Shown: one piece after another, positions 47,175 to 57,662 of the stretch
How positions within the stretch are numbered: position 1 is the stretch's first letter
Layout of the letters: every line of letters starts with the position of its first letter
NCBI GenBank assembly: GCA_951799405.1
Contig: OX637345.1
Coordinates: 1,364,001-1,428,000, forward strand
Length of the DNA stretch: 64,000 nucleotides
Source of the DNA: Agapetus fuscipes
Taxonomy: Eukaryota > Arthropoda > Insecta > Trichoptera > Glossosomatidae
Direction: 5' to 3'
Notes under the pieces: generated by a model
What the model saw: the letters and a program-made list of their open reading frames with translations, nothing else
Databases searched by the model: none
Told to the model about the DNA's origin: nothing
Program-made: the position numbers and the translations under genes

Positions 47175-47348
47175 AAATTTCACATACCCTTACCAAATAC
47201 CGATTACCAAGTTCCAGCCTTACAGCAAATAGGTCTTGCTTTAGAATCCACGCTTTGTAGCGACGACCAAGCTCGTAAAAAGTCCGGTCGATAGCTCAGT
47301 TTGTAGATTGCTTACAGTCCATGCCGAGAGCAAGAGATCGATCCTTCA
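47175..47348 (+). repeat. SINE-1 body then SINE-2 head
   Basis: 47175-47280 SINE-1 body (CTTACAGCAAATAGGTCTTG, GTAGCGACGACCAAGCTCG). 47281-47348 SINE-2 head (GATAGCTCAGTTTGTAGATT, GAGATCGATCC). Confidence 0.7.
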
Positions 47349-47440
47349 AGTCATGGAATGAATTGTGTAAATTTTTACACTCCTAAAGTGTTTCATTTGC
47401 TCCGTATATATCTTAATCATTTCGCTGTCGTTTTTAGTCC

Positions 47441-48067
47441 ATGATTCACTTCGATTCATCAATGTCGGTGCGCTCTATCTCAGGAACCGTGAGGTCTACA
47501 CCCATCCAGTGGCTCTCGGTCCTGCCCAACATCGCCCCCCCAACCCTGCGTAGATCCCTAGCTTCCATAAAACTGGTCGACAAAGTGAGAAGTGACCCGC
47601 TGCTCCCTGCTTTCAAGGACATCTTGCAGCACCTAAACAAGCGACTCAAGTCCAGAAACCCCATCTGGAATATTGATGATCGGAGTAGGGATGCTACAAC
47701 ATTGCAATGGAAGTCCATATGGGAGGAGAAAAGCTTTAAAAACCACGAGGTGATCACTCTGACACACCAGGAGGTCTATAATAATAATATACTCTATACA
47801 CCTATAATCTACACCTATAATCTATATCTATACACCTTAATACTAATCTATACACACCAGTAGGTCCCAGGGTTTAATCTTACGAGAGGACTGTGGACGA
47901 CCTTGAATAGCTCCATCTCCAGGATGTGGGGATGGGCGGAGAACCAGACTGTCCGGCACACAGTGAAGGAGTGCCCCATCAGAAGACACCCTCCTGGCCT
48001 GAAAGACCTCCACGAAGCCACGCCAGGAGCAGTGAAGTGGATGGAGGGCTTGGATCTTCGCCTCTGA
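47441..48067 (+). pseudogene. LINE RT C-terminal region with Cys-His tail, interrupted
   Basis: VLPNIAPPTLRRSLASIKLV, LPAFKDILQHLNKRLKSRN and TTLQWKSIWEEKSFKNHE, then a ~95-bp A+T-rich insertion (47770-47865) bordered by ACACCAGGAGGTC and ACACCAGTAGGTC. Then PGFNLTRGLWTTLNSSISRM, WAENQTVRHTVKECPIRRHP, GLKDLHEATPGAVKWMEGLD. The same domain plan as 46430-46846 but a different family. Confidence 0.8.
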
Positions 48068-48732
48068 CGCGGCCCAACGGCCAAGTGATTTGCTGTGCTT
48101 GCCGGCCTAAGTAAAGTCAGTAAGTAATGTCGGTAACAAAATGATAATGAATAATAATTTATTTATTTAAAATATTTTTTAAAATTCCATAAAAAGTTAC
48201 ACTGACTTGTAAAGGTCTAAGCTTTGCTTTCTTCTAGACGTTTCTACGTGACATCGCTACAAAAGCAATATTTTACTCTCCTTCCTTACGCCGAGTATTA
48301 AATATCGCGTAAATCTCACCTCGATTGCGTAAGTAAAAAAAATGTATGAAATGTGAAACAGCACTCCTAGAGAGTGTTTTAGTTTCCATACATTTTTTTG
48401 ATTTACGCAATCGAGGTTAGATTTACGCATGTTGTAGACCTACTCGGGGTTCTGAACGCCATAATGGCGGCATCCGTCAAACGTCTCAAGGAAAGGCGGC
48501 ATTTATACCTGTCCCCGGGGGTAGCATTGGCCTCCCCCCCCCCCCACCCTCCCTTGGACCCGAGTAATCTCATCACCTTGAATTGTGAATGTAAAATGGC
48601 GTCGGAAAAAAACATGCTCCGATATCACCTTGTGGAATCACTTGAATCATTTGAATGCTCATTTTTTCTTTTGAATTTTGTTTTGCGGGAAAAGATTTCA
48701 AAAATAACACCCTGAGTATTTTCATCACCCGA
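48068..48732. other. Unassigned
   Basis: Contains an imperfect inverted repeat around 48310-48430 (TTTACGCAATCGAGG versus CCTCGATTGCGTAA, perfect over 14 bp) and a C13 run at 48536. No gene. Confidence 0.45.
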
Positions 48733-49205
48733 GGCTGACCACCTATACTGTTATAAAAAGGGTTCACTTTGCCAATGTAGACAAAAGTTGCAGGGTTTAT
48801 GTTCATTTTTGGTTTGAATTTTAATTTGTAAGTACACATTCAGCGTTTGTAAGACCCCTGCGGGGATAACGCAGGCAAGAAGTTACACTATGTGTGTAGC
48901 TTAGTTGCGTTTGCGTTTTTTCATGCATTGCAAAACCAGTCCTTTCAATCTAATCTAATCCAAGTTGCAAAGATACGTTACATTGGGGATTCACATTACA
49001 TGCATTCTCAACAATCAGACACGTTCAAGTTCGCGCTTTCGTATGCTGCATGTGAACTTACAACATATAAACAAAATCTCAAATGGACATACACCCTGCA
49101 ACTCCTGCCGACCTTCCCTGACACAGGGATGACATTGGTAAAGTGAACCATTTTCTACAGCATGGGTGGTCAGCCGCATACCATCCTATAAGTCAATGAA
49201 ATCTT
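48733..49205. repeat. T3 (+), SINE-2 end (+), T3 (-)
   Basis: 48733-48855 T3 with an internal deletion; 48856-48925 SINE-2 end (GGGGATAACGCAGGCAAG); 48945-49205 complete antisense T3. Confidence 0.78.
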
Positions 49206-49754
49206 TCAAAAAAAAAATTAGGACACTGTGATAGACAGAAAACAAGTCCAATTCTCTTTAAATGAAGAAAAAAGAACAGGAATAATAAAAAAGACATCCA
49301 ATTATACGAGAAAGCAGGCGAGGTGTAAAAAAGAAACAACGTTTCTGGTAATGTCCCCCTAACATACAATTTACTCTTGTACAGCGAGTATAAAACTTAA
49401 TATTCAAACGAGAATAGAGCCTCTTGTGAGCGTCTTAGTTTTCATACATTTTGTATTCCGAATAATTTCGCTTCATTACGAGTTTAACCCCTTCAGAACG
49501 AGTGAAAGTTTAAAAAGATTAAAAAATAAATTTTGTTTTGTACATAAATATAGATTACTCGGATTTAAAAAACACGAGTTGATTTATTTCCTCGAGCGCT
49601 TTCAATGTTATCACACCATTATCAAGAGGACAACTAACAAAGCTAAAATTTAAAGTTCTGAAGGAAGTTCTAGATGGTGGAGCTATGGTGGGGTGAGGGA
49701 AGGGGTAAAATAAAATACAATAGTCTTTCAAATTAAAGTTTTCAATGAAACGTG
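49206..49754. other. Unassigned; hammerhead-like motif at 49560-49640 (-)
   Basis: Minus strand TCCTCTTGATAATGGTGTG, ATTGAAAGCGCTCGAGG. Otherwise A+T-rich without recognised genes. Confidence 0.4.
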
Positions 49755-50325
49755 GTCAAAGGTCCATTTAGTCTTCCAGTAACTGGATCTAGCTTAAGAA
49801 TTTGCGCTTTGTAGTGACGATTAAGCTCGTAAGAAGTCTAGTCGATAGCTCAGTTGCTAGAATGCTTGCATTCTATATATATCCCACGAAAGGTGTCAGA
49901 AATGATGTTCCGTTTCGGTGTTTAATTCAAACCAAAAATAAAATACTGGCAACGTTTACTCAGTCTCCACAAAAAATACCAGCTTCCTCGGGAACTGGGA
50001 AACCCACACTTGAACTGAAGTGGTTGGCATGAGACTGGCCCCCTTACCTGTAAAAATAAGTAGGTCCCGAATCGCCACATGCAACCTAAATCTTTAATAT
50101 TTATCTCTGCTGCAAAGATATATTTCATTTAAGATTCATATTAAACGCATTGCCACAAACAGACATGTATAAGTTCGCGCTAACACATGTCGCATGTGGA
50201 CCTGCAATATAAAAACCAAATCTCAAATGAACATAAGTCCTGCAACTCTAGCCGACCTTCCCTTCGAGAATAACGCAGGCAAGAACTTCCACTATTAGTA
50301 CAGTTTAATTGTGTTTTTAACCTAT
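49755..50325. repeat. SINE-1 body, SINE-2 (+), split by antisense T3
   Basis: 49755-49832 SINE-1; 49833-50090 SINE-2 head to ATCGCCACATGCAACCT; 50091-50267 antisense T3; then SINE-2 resumes at 50268 (CGAGAATAACGCAGGCAAG) to its end. T3 therefore inserted into this SINE-2. Confidence 0.75.
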
Positions 50326-51022
50326 ATTTCGAATGCAGGACCTTAGCATGCTAGTACTGATTTAAATTAATGTAGAGATAAGGTATGAGGGGGTTGAACG
50401 TAAGGTCCCATACTAGGGGCACGGTTAAACAAAGCGAAAAGGACCTCTGTTAGACCTCACCACTGTACACGGGCATGGAAATGCTAACTATCTCATTTTG
50501 TACATGGGTGGGATTTTCGGTTAGAGAGGTAGCTTTTTTTTTTCTTTTTGTGGATACGAAATCATTTCAAATTTTTCCGTTGCAAGGTTTCTTAAATTCG
50601 TAATGTTTTAATTCGGATTTCCTATTAAGGAAATTGCAGTCGAATTGATTTTACACAAATCGATTACATATGGTTCACTCTGTAACTTATGTATTGACGG
50701 TTTCACGTCTTGGGAGTTCAAGTATTACTGAAGCTTCACAGAACCGCAGCCTATACATATATTTGACTGGCCTATTCTCGCGTGTTCCTATCTGTACGAG
50801 TCGCCTCTAGAATGGATGTTTCCAACAGTTCAAAGTGTCAAACACTTCCACGTCTACACACACACATATTTATTATTAGCCAGCAAACATGCCAAGACAC
50901 ACACTCATAAAAACACGTGGGCATGAACTTATAGATTTGTATTGAATTGTCCTACTGCTAGACAGAAATAAAATTGTAAAAAGAGAATTTGAACTTTATT
51001 TAGTTGATTATTTTACATTTGT
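50326..51022. other. Unassigned 0.7-kb spacer
   Basis: No recognised coding or repeat signal beyond short CA runs at 50855-50870. Confidence 0.4.
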
Positions 51023-51218
51023 AACTAATCTAATCTAAGTTGCAAAGATATGTTACATTGGAGATTCACATCACATGCATTTTCACAACCAGACACGTAC
51101 AAGTTCGCGCTTGCACATGTCGCATGTGAACCTACAATATAACCAAATCTCAAATGGATATACACCCTGCAACTCTTGCCGTCCTTCTCTGAAACAGGAG
51201 TGATATTGGCACTAAGCT
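51023..51218 (-). repeat. T3 block, truncated
   Basis: AATCTAATCTAAGTTGCAAAG start to GAGTGATATTGGCA. Confidence 0.82.
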
Positions 51219-51355
51219 ACACATGTAAAATATCTTTTTTTTTCTTTGCAACTTAGATTATACATGTTCCAGTCCATTCAAAAGCAACACTTCTTGTTTA
51301 TTCAGTATTCTAAGTACAGCCGGTGTTTTTTTTTTTTTTGTAAATTTCTCCTTAA

Positions 51356-51467
51356 CCCTCTGCCTTCCGGGGTCTGCGAGTGGGGTCTGTGCGTGCATAA
51401 TTAAGGCTCAATTTGGACCCGTGTAAACAGGTGGATGCCACTGTGGACCCAAGTGGAAGTGAAAGGG
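51356..51467. mobile_element. piggyBac-like MITE, 112 bp
   Basis: The left end TTAA|CCCTCTGCCTTCC and right end GGAAGTGAAAGGG|TTAG are inverse to each other over about 18 bp (ACCC on the inner side). TTAA target duplications with CCCT ends are typical of piggyBac elements. The right TTAA has mutated to TTAG. Confidence 0.7.
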
Positions 51468-51539
51468 TTAGAATTATACTTGGCCTGATGAGGTCTACGA
51501 GAATTAAATATTCGTTAGGACTGTTTGAGTGTAGACAGG

Positions 51540-51850
51540 TCCGTAGTCTAGTGTTTTTTTTTAAGTAATCCTGTGCGGGAGGCTCCCCAATTCTTGAAAG
51601 CCTTGGGAGTCTATGTCTCCTTGGAAGGGTGCCGCAGAGGTGTTGCTTGAGTTCTTGCTTCTATCGTGAGGCGCTGCAAGGAGGTGGTGATTGATGTTGG
51701 TTTTGAATAAAACTGGATTTTAGGAAGGGAACACAGATACTGGTAGGTCATTCCATAAACTGGCAATTTAGTAAAGGAATGAGTGTAAAGTGGTTAGCGC
51801 TTCGGACTGTTAAATGGAAGCACGTGGGTTCGAATCCCGACGTAGAACAA
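51540..51850. repeat. SINE-1b tail (-) and tRNA-like head (+)
   Basis: 51555-51670: T10, AATCCTGTGCGGGAGGC, GTGCCGCAGAGGTG (antisense tail). 51775-51850: GTAAAGTGGTTAGCGC, GTGGGTTCGAATCCCGACG. Confidence 0.7.
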
Positions 51851-52146
51851 AAAATATTCCATTTATTTTTTCAAATATATTTTCTTCCTTGGGTTCTATT
51901 TTTTTTATTTTTTTATTTATTTTTTATTAGACAAACAAACAGTTATACATGTAATATATGGGATAAACAACATAGTTATACAATTTCAAAAACCAGCAAA
52001 GTTTGCAAACATAATGTAGTATAATTTAGTTTACAGCTTAATTTAGAAGGAGAAACAAGAAAAATTTGGAAAGTAATATGAGAAAAATGAAGAAGAAGAA
52101 AGAAAAAAACAAAGAGAAAACGACTATTAACCTAATCATCACATAA

Positions 52147-52228
52147 AGAGAGGAAAAGGAATGGGGGGAAGAATAGGAAAGGGAAGGAAAAAGAAAAGGA
52201 AAAGGAAAAGGAAAGGAAAAGGAAAAGC
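52147..52228. repeat. (AAAAGG)n purine tract
   Basis: GGAAAAGGAAAAGGAAAAGG-type run within the LINE 3' UTR. Confidence 0.85.
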
Positions 52229-52237
52229 ATCCAACGA

Positions 52238-54145
52238 TTAAACCCCATGAGCCCCCGCTGTCATAAGGGATCTTTTTACAGCTTCATTGAATTGCAGTAT
52301 GGTGGTGTTAAACAGATCAATGTTGACAAAAAAAATATTGTAGTTATTGCAGGCCCGGTATATGAATGCGCTCTGTAAATAATTAGTTGCACAGGTAGGT
52401 TGTTTAAATGTAAGCAAGGATCTAGTTCGTCGTATGGGACAGTTCAAAAAAATTTTTTTAAGCAAGTTGGGTGAATCGATTGTATTGTTCACTATTTTAT
52501 GTAGAAATTTCATGTCAGTAACGGTACGTCTATTTTCTAAGGTCATTAATTGATGATATTTGGCAGAAAGGCGGTAGTTGTCAAATGTGACACGACATCT
52601 ATAATTAAGAGACTTTAAAAATTTGTTCTGGACCCTCTCTAGTCTATCAATATACGTAGTATATTGAGGATTCCAAACAACCGTGGCATATTCCAGACAT
52701 GTCCTTACGTACGTATAATAGAGCAATTTTATTGTATTTAGTAGTTTAAATGGCTTAGAGATTCTCAGAATAAATCCCAGCTGCCTAAGGGCCCCACTCA
52801 CTCTCCAATTGATATGAGCCCTGTACGTCATTTTGCTGTCCAGAACAACACCCAAGTCCTTTACCTCACTACACTTTCTAAGGGATATACCGTCTATTGT
52901 ATAGTTAAAATAGTAAGGGGTATTGCGACGAGTAAAAGATATTGAGCAGCACTTAGCAACGTTCAGAAATAGGCTACTTCTTGAGCAATAGTGGGACAAA
53001 CTCTGTAAATCAAACTGAAGTTGTTCGGAATCTTTGGAGCATTTAATTCTTTTGTATATTTTAATGTCGTCAGCATAGATCAAGAAAGAAGATGATCTGA
53101 AACAATGCTGAATATCATTTATGTACAAAATAAATAATACAGGCCCCAAATGTGAGCCCTGTGGAACGCCAGATGGACATTGTTGAAATGGAGAAGTATT
53201 ACCCTCTACCGTTACTGCTTGGAGTCTATTAATAATGTAAGAAGATAACCATCGTAGCAGGTTGCCGTGCACTCCATACCTCCCGAGCTTATGGATTAAT
53301 ATTTCATGGTTAATTTTGTCGAAGGCTTTCGAGAAGTCCGTATACACGGCATCAACCTGTCCCCCACCACTCATTGAATTGTGTAAGTAGTCAGTGAATT
53401 CAACCAAATTCGAGTCAGCCGATCTGCCTTTAAAAAATCCATGTTGATTTGGAAGAATAAAACTCTTTAACGCTGGAGTCAATTGCTCTACCACGATTTT
53501 CTCCATCAATTTGCTGAACAAGGAGAGTTTGGAGATAGGCCTATAGTTCTCTACGTTATGCTTTGGCCCCGATTTATGGATGGGAGTCACAAAGGATCTC
53601 TTCCAAGTATCCGGGAATACTCCAGTTGTAAATGACAAATTAAATAAAATGGAAAGCGGAGCGACCAATTCCTCTGCGCATTTAACTATGAATAGCGGGG
53701 GAATTCCATCGGGGCCCGGACTTTTATTCAAGTCCATTTGTTTGAGATTTTTCAAAATATCAGATGGTTCAAAAGAAATGCGGGCGATATCAATCTCTCC
53801 AGGGCTCACCACGTCTGGTACTGGACAAGCACTCGATGTAAACGATGACTGAAAGAAGTCACTGAACATCTCGCATACCTGTTCCATTTCGTTAGTTACA
53901 GTGTTTTTATAAAACATGTTTTGTGGGAAACCTGATTGTGATTTCATACATTTAACGTAGCTGTGGATATTCTTTGGGTCATTTTTAATATTTAACTCTG
54001 TTCTATTAATAAAGGTTCTGTAACATTCGAGTTGCATTTTTTTTTGGCGTTCTCTATGTAAGGAATATTCATCATAGTCCTGAAGTAGGCCTGATTTTTT
54101 CCATTTCTTATGAACCTTTAGTTTTTCCCTTATAACTTTGACCAA
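52238..54145 (-). CDS. LINE ORF2, RT portion, uninterrupted
   Basis: 635 residues from the first internal ATG; the frame is open a little further upstream (DYIDHPLVKVIREK) to the truncation. RT motifs: MDLNKSPGPDGIPPLFIVKC, VENYRPISKLSLFSKLMEK, LPNQHGFFKGRSADSNL, AVYTDFSKAFDKINHEI, CPSGVPQGSHLGPVLF, SFLIYADDIKIYKRIK (catalytic Asp pair), then thumb motifs LRQLGFILRISKPFK and LEYATVVWNPQYTTY. The endonuclease is missing, so this copy cannot move by itself. It differs from the 9.9-kb LINE at many positions. The absence of stops suggests a recent insertion. Confidence 0.92.
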   Translation of the reverse strand: MVKVIREKLKVHKKWKKSGLLQDYDEYSLHRERQKKMQLECYRTFINRTELNIKNDPKNIHSYVKCMKSQSGFPQNMFYKNTVTNEMEQVCEMFSDFFQSSFTSSACPVPDVVSPGEIDIARISFEPSDILKNLKQMDLNKSPGPDGIPPLFIVKCAEELVAPLSILFNLSFTTGVFPDTWKRSFVTPIHKSGPKHNVENYRPISKLSLFSKLMEKIVVEQLTPALKSFILPNQHGFFKGRSADSNLVEFTDYLHNSMSGGGQVDAVYTDFSKAFDKINHEILIHKLGRYGVHGNLLRWLSSYIINRLQAVTVEGNTSPFQQCPSGVPQGSHLGPVLFILYINDIQHCFRSSSFLIYADDIKIYKRIKCSKDSEQLQFDLQSLSHYCSRSSLFLNVAKCCSISFTRRNTPYYFNYTIDGISLRKCSEVKDLGVVLDSKMTYRAHINWRVSGALRQLGFILRISKPFKLLNTIKLLYYTYVRTCLEYATVVWNPQYTTYIDRLERVQNKFLKSLNYRCRVTFDNYRLSAKYHQLMTLENRRTVTDMKFLHKIVNNTIDSPNLLKKIFLNCPIRRTRSLLTFKQPTCATNYLQSAFIYRACNNYNIFFVNIDLFNTTILQFNEAVKRSLMTAGAHGV

Positions 54146-54179
54146 TGGGTGATCTATGTAATCTTTAATCTATAATCTA

Positions 54180-54318
54180 ACAGCGTGAAAGAAGAAAATG
54201 CATGAAAAAGGTGATGGATATGAATGAATTGAAAGAGGTATGTAAGGATAGGAAAAATGGAGGCAGCTCTGCAGAGGCTCTGGCCACACCTAGCGGAATG
54301 GCGACAAAGTTACAGTTA
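54180..54318 (+). pseudogene. LINE-A C-terminus, decayed
   Basis: RRKCMKKVMDMNELKEVCKD, then frameshift into GGSSAEALATPSG. Confidence 0.7.
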
Positions 54319-54625
54319 CAGTTAGTAAGTGCGCGCTTATGCGTGCCGCATGTGAACTCACAAAATTAACACCCAATCTTAAATGAACATAAGCCATGCA
54401 ACTCACGCCGATCTTCCCAGGAACCGGGGTGACATTCGCAAAGTGAACCATTTTTCCACAGTACCTATATCAATCTATTAGTCAAGAAACATTATATAAA
54501 TAATAATATTTATAACAAGATTGGATAGACCTTTGGTGACCGGTATTTAGTAGAGGCATATGAATTTTTAAATCCAACAAAATGATTAATTAATGCATCA
54601 TTTGAAAATTAATTACTTTACTTTA
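54319..54625 (-). repeat. Partial T3 and SINE-1 scrap
   Basis: T3 54325-54490 (GTGCCGCATGTGAACTC to GTCAAGAAAC). SINE-1 body scrap 54515-54600 (GACCTTTGGTGACCGG). Confidence 0.65.
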
Positions 54626-54629
54626 CTTT

Positions 54630-54899
54630 ACTTTCTTCGGCTCATAAGCCTTGAAGGCTCAGGGCCTCCCGCCCCACAATCCTCCAGGACTCTCTGTCTT
54701 GTGCTGCTTCCCTCCAAGGTCCCCTCACTCCCAGAACTTCGGCGTCGGCTTCAACGTTGTCTGCCCACCGCATCCTGGGACGTCCGAGTGGTCTAACACC
54801 TGAAGGGGCACCAACCAAGACTGTTCTAATGATCCTGGAGTCCTCTGCACGTGCTACATGTCCGGCCCACTGGAGTCTTCTGGATTTCATTACCGACAC
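54630..54899 (-). pseudogene. LINE RT C-terminus (third family)
   Basis: MKSRRLQWAGHVARAEDSR, GRPRMRWADNVEADAEVLG, GPWREAAQDRESWRIVGRE and stop. The WAGHVAR...GRPR.RW.DNV.AD plan is a common LINE C-terminus. A second copy lies at 46085-46260. Confidence 0.82.
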
Positions 54900-55344
54900 T
54901 TAATTATGTGTTTTTATTGTACACAGGGCTTTGAACCTAAAATCCTACTAACTACGAGTTCATAGCGTTAAACACTAAACTACGGACTGCTCGGTTATAA
55001 CCTTTTATCTTAAATTTTATAGTTTTCACTTAAAATTTTAGTTTTAAACTATATTTACTTAGGACAAAGTACCTCAGACTAGGATATTTCATTTAATCCT
55101 AAGGACACTCTAAAAGTCCTTTGTTTATCCAGAAATTTCCACGCTTAACATAATAATAATCATAAATTTTGAAATTTATGCTAAGTGCTCGAAACGAGGG
55201 ATAAATTTTTAATTCACAATCAAAATTCAAATACGAAATACGGCCGCCGTTAAAATGTAAGCGCTTTAAAATTTTGTTGGCTCTCATAAATAAATAAATA
55301 AATGATTATCAACAGATGAACTGCAATAAACATAAAAATATTAT
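54900..55344. other. SINE head relic, then unassigned
   Basis: 54920-54992, minus strand, is a decayed tRNA-like head (GGCTTTGAACCTAAAATCC, ACTACGGACTGC). The rest is unassigned. Confidence 0.4.
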
Positions 55345-55420
55345 GAACACAGAAGCCGATAGTCAAACATGGAGAAGATTGGAGGAGGCCTACGTCCAGG
55401 AGAGGATTAAAAAAGTCTGA
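55345..55420 (+). pseudogene. LINE RT C-terminal scrap (second RTE-like family)
   Basis: QTWRRLEEAYVQERIKKV then stop, like EEACVQEWTIKTG at 40290. Confidence 0.55.
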
Positions 55421-55504
55421 GAAAGCGGAAGTAGACTTGACTAAACAGTTTGTTCTGGAGAGATGCTTTCTGGGATAGATAGATAGATTTATTTTCACAC
55501 ATTA

Positions 55505-55705
55505 TCTCCCTATCTCAGGGAAGGACGGCAAGAGTTGCAAGGCTTATGTTCATTTGAGATGGGTTATTATATTGTAGGTCCACATGCGGCATGTGTTAGC
55601 GCGAAATTATACATGTCTGCTTGTGGGAATGCATTTGATATAAATCTTAAATGATATATATCCTTGCAGCTTAGATTAGATTAGATTAGATTAGATAGTA
55701 CATGA
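55505..55705 (+). repeat. T3 block with (TTAGA)n tail
   Basis: 5'-truncated at the CCCTATCTCAGGG hairpin; ends TTAGATTAGATTAGATTAGA. Confidence 0.85.
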
Positions 55706-55715
55706 CAGGTTAAAT

Positions 55716-56105
55716 CTAATACATACAATAATTAAAAACATGCATAAGTAACCTTAAGCTGATGCTTAAGAGAAACGGAAGCCTCTGTTTAAGCTGATTT
55801 TCACTCAGGTGGAAGATATCAACCGAAGAGGAGATCTCATTGAGCATAGCCATTGCCCTCTCCACAGTCATAACCCTAGGTAGGTTGGTCCTGCATCTTG
55901 GGAGTAGCAATAGTCTATGCTCACGTTGCCTACAATAATTGTCGGGAACATGCAGATCAATTTGTCCCAGAAGAGCGGGATTACAAATCTCACCACGAAT
56001 CAAGCGGATAAAATGAACTATCAAAAATTCATTCCTTCTTGCCTCCAGGCTACTGAAACCAAGCATGCCGAGTACAAACGCACTTGGATATACCCATGTG
56101 GTCTA
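55716..56105 (-). pseudogene. LINE RT C-terminal region (Jockey-like)
   Basis: WVYPSAFVLGMLGFSSLEAR, NEFLIVHFIRLIRGEICNPA, QIDLHVPDNYCRQREHRL and RVMTVERAMAMLNEISSS. The SLE.RR......Y.L..G...P.LL..I....P plan matches the end of the ORF2s at 9.9 and 52 kb. Earlier domains are absent. Confidence 0.78.
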
Positions 56106-56232
56106 TGGAGCTGAAGCTTCTGGACGTTTCAACCATTTGTTACAATTTCATCAAGATCACCTTCATCATTTCAATTTCTCGCTGAAAAAGCTCATCATAG
56201 ACATGGGTAAAACGTCTAGAAGCTGCAGTTTA
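56106..56232. other. Inverted pair of hammerhead-like motifs
   Basis: Left arm (minus): GATGAAATTGTAACAAATGG, TTGAAACGTCCAGAAGC. Right arm (plus): CGCTGAAAAAGCTCATCATA, GACATGGGTAAAACGTCTAG, AAGCTGCAG. The two point away from each other. Confidence 0.45.
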
Positions 56233-56665
56233 ATATAAAACCTAAATCTCAAATGTGCATACACCCTTCAACTCTTGCTAACCTTCCCTAAAAAACCGGT
56301 GACATTGGCAAAGTGAACATTTTTTTACAGCATAGGGGGTCAGCCGCATACCAACTTTAAAGATAAGGATGATTGACAATAAATTATATTTTTCAATTAA
56401 AAAAAAAATCCATGTAAATGCCAAAACAATTACAAAATATGAAATTCTAATTAAAAAATTCTAGACCTAGCCGCCAACATTACAGATCAACTGCCATTTC
56501 TCTCTGTCCCTACATACTTCTTTCCTTTCATCCAGAGTCATAACCTTCTTCGTACAAGCTCTCATTTAATAATGACTCTGGATATGATATGACTCAGTGG
56601 AGATCGAATTCTCACCCTCTGGCATAGAACGCAAGAGTTCTATCAATAGAGCTATTGACCATCTA
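56233..56665 (-). repeat. T3, LINE-A C-terminus, SINE-2 head, all antisense
   Basis: T3 56235-56372; LINE-A 56462-56585 (ends GGCTAGGTCTAG; CMKKVMTLDERKEVCRDREK-like); SINE-2 head 56590-56660 (GATCGAATTCTCACCC, TTCTATCAATAGAGC). Confidence 0.72.
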
Positions 56666-56686
56666 TATCAATCCACTCAATACTAA

Positions 56687-57358
56687 CGGGGTTATTCTAC
56701 ATTTTAGTCGTCGGTTGAACCCACGCTTTAACAAACTAATGATGCCTGGCCTGAAAGTCTCATCACCACGGTCATTCTTACCTACCGAATTTTGGCCATC
56801 TTGGATTGACAGTTCTTCATCTGTTATATAAATGACAAGTGCTATAAACGTTAGGTGGGTGTAGTTTAGCCGAGTATAGCCGTGTAGTATATAATAGTTG
56901 GAGTAATGATTATAGGTACCTAGGTTAAGATGTATTTCAATTCTGTACTCGAAGTAACTAGAAATCATAATCATTACATGTGTACTCGAAGCGTTTGAAG
57001 CGTTCGAGAAGGTTCCAGCAAATTGACTTCTGGTGACTTCTTCACATGAGTACAAAAAGGCGGCAAGTGGTTTGCAGAGTGTGAGTCTATACACGGCGCT
57101 CTGCTTTTGAACAAGAAAGACATTGTAAGTGAAGACCAACTGTGAAGTAAATGTAAAGTGCTAAACCATAAATGTCAATTGATAAAAATAAATATAAATT
57201 ATTAAATAAATCTAAGTGTAAAATAAATATCCATGAAAGAAGACAAGTTTTGTTAATTTATAGACTTTTGAACCCTAAAAACACGACAATACAAATGCAT
57301 CATTACTTTGTCAAAGCGTGGGCTTAACGAACGACTAAAATGTTTAAGAATAGCACCG
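56687..57358. mobile_element. TIR element related to the MITE in the Gypsy integrase
   Basis: 672 bp. The ends CGGGGTTATTCTACATTTTA and, inverted, CGGTGCTATTCTTAAACAT pair over about 50 bp, through GTCGT, CCCACGCTTT and ACAAA. The flanks are TAA and TCA, a decayed 3-bp duplication at best. It contains an LTR-like sequence at 56979-57289. Confidence 0.78.
56979..57289 (+). repeat. Solo-LTR-like sequence
   Basis: TGTGTACTCGAAGC start, GTTCCAGCAAATTGACTTC, GAGTACAAAAAGGCGGC (TATA-like position), CCAACTGTGAAGTAAATG, AAAGTGCTAAACC, end TTTTGAACCCTAAAAACACG. TACA occurs on both flanks (56975-56978, 57290-57293). Confidence 0.5.
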
Positions 57359-57662
57359 TCAGACACCGCAAAACGTTGTTTTAAATTTAAATTGGCAATC
57401 AAACATATCGCTTTTGTTTGAATACACAGCTCCCATTTGTGTGAATATATAATATTTGTAATGGATTCACTAAATTGACTGGCCGTAAGCTTGTGTTTTT
57501 GATGACAGCAACGGCCGTTATTGTTCGTGCATTGAAAGGCTTTGTGCGCCGTTTAACGGCCGTTGTGTCCGTACAAGGGATCCGCTGAAACGGCGATTAG
57601 CCCGGCCGCGCTATACCAAAACGAAACCTTATTTTAACCCTTTCCCTGCCGCTGATAACATA
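57359..57662. other. Unassigned, G+C-richer
   Basis: GGCCGTTATTGTTCGTG and TTTAACGGCCGTTGTG (57505-57570) contain repeated AACGGCCGTT palindromes. No product recognised. Confidence 0.4.

Larger units (their letters stand above)
51893..54165 (-). mobile_element. 5'-truncated Jockey/CR1-type LINE
   Basis: Minus-strand order: truncation point at about 54165 (joined to an ATAATCTAA T3-tail scrap), RT ORF, 340-bp 3' UTR, and an A/AAAT-rich tail at 51893-51930. The UTR includes a purine tract (AAAAGG)n at 52147-52228. Confidence 0.88.
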
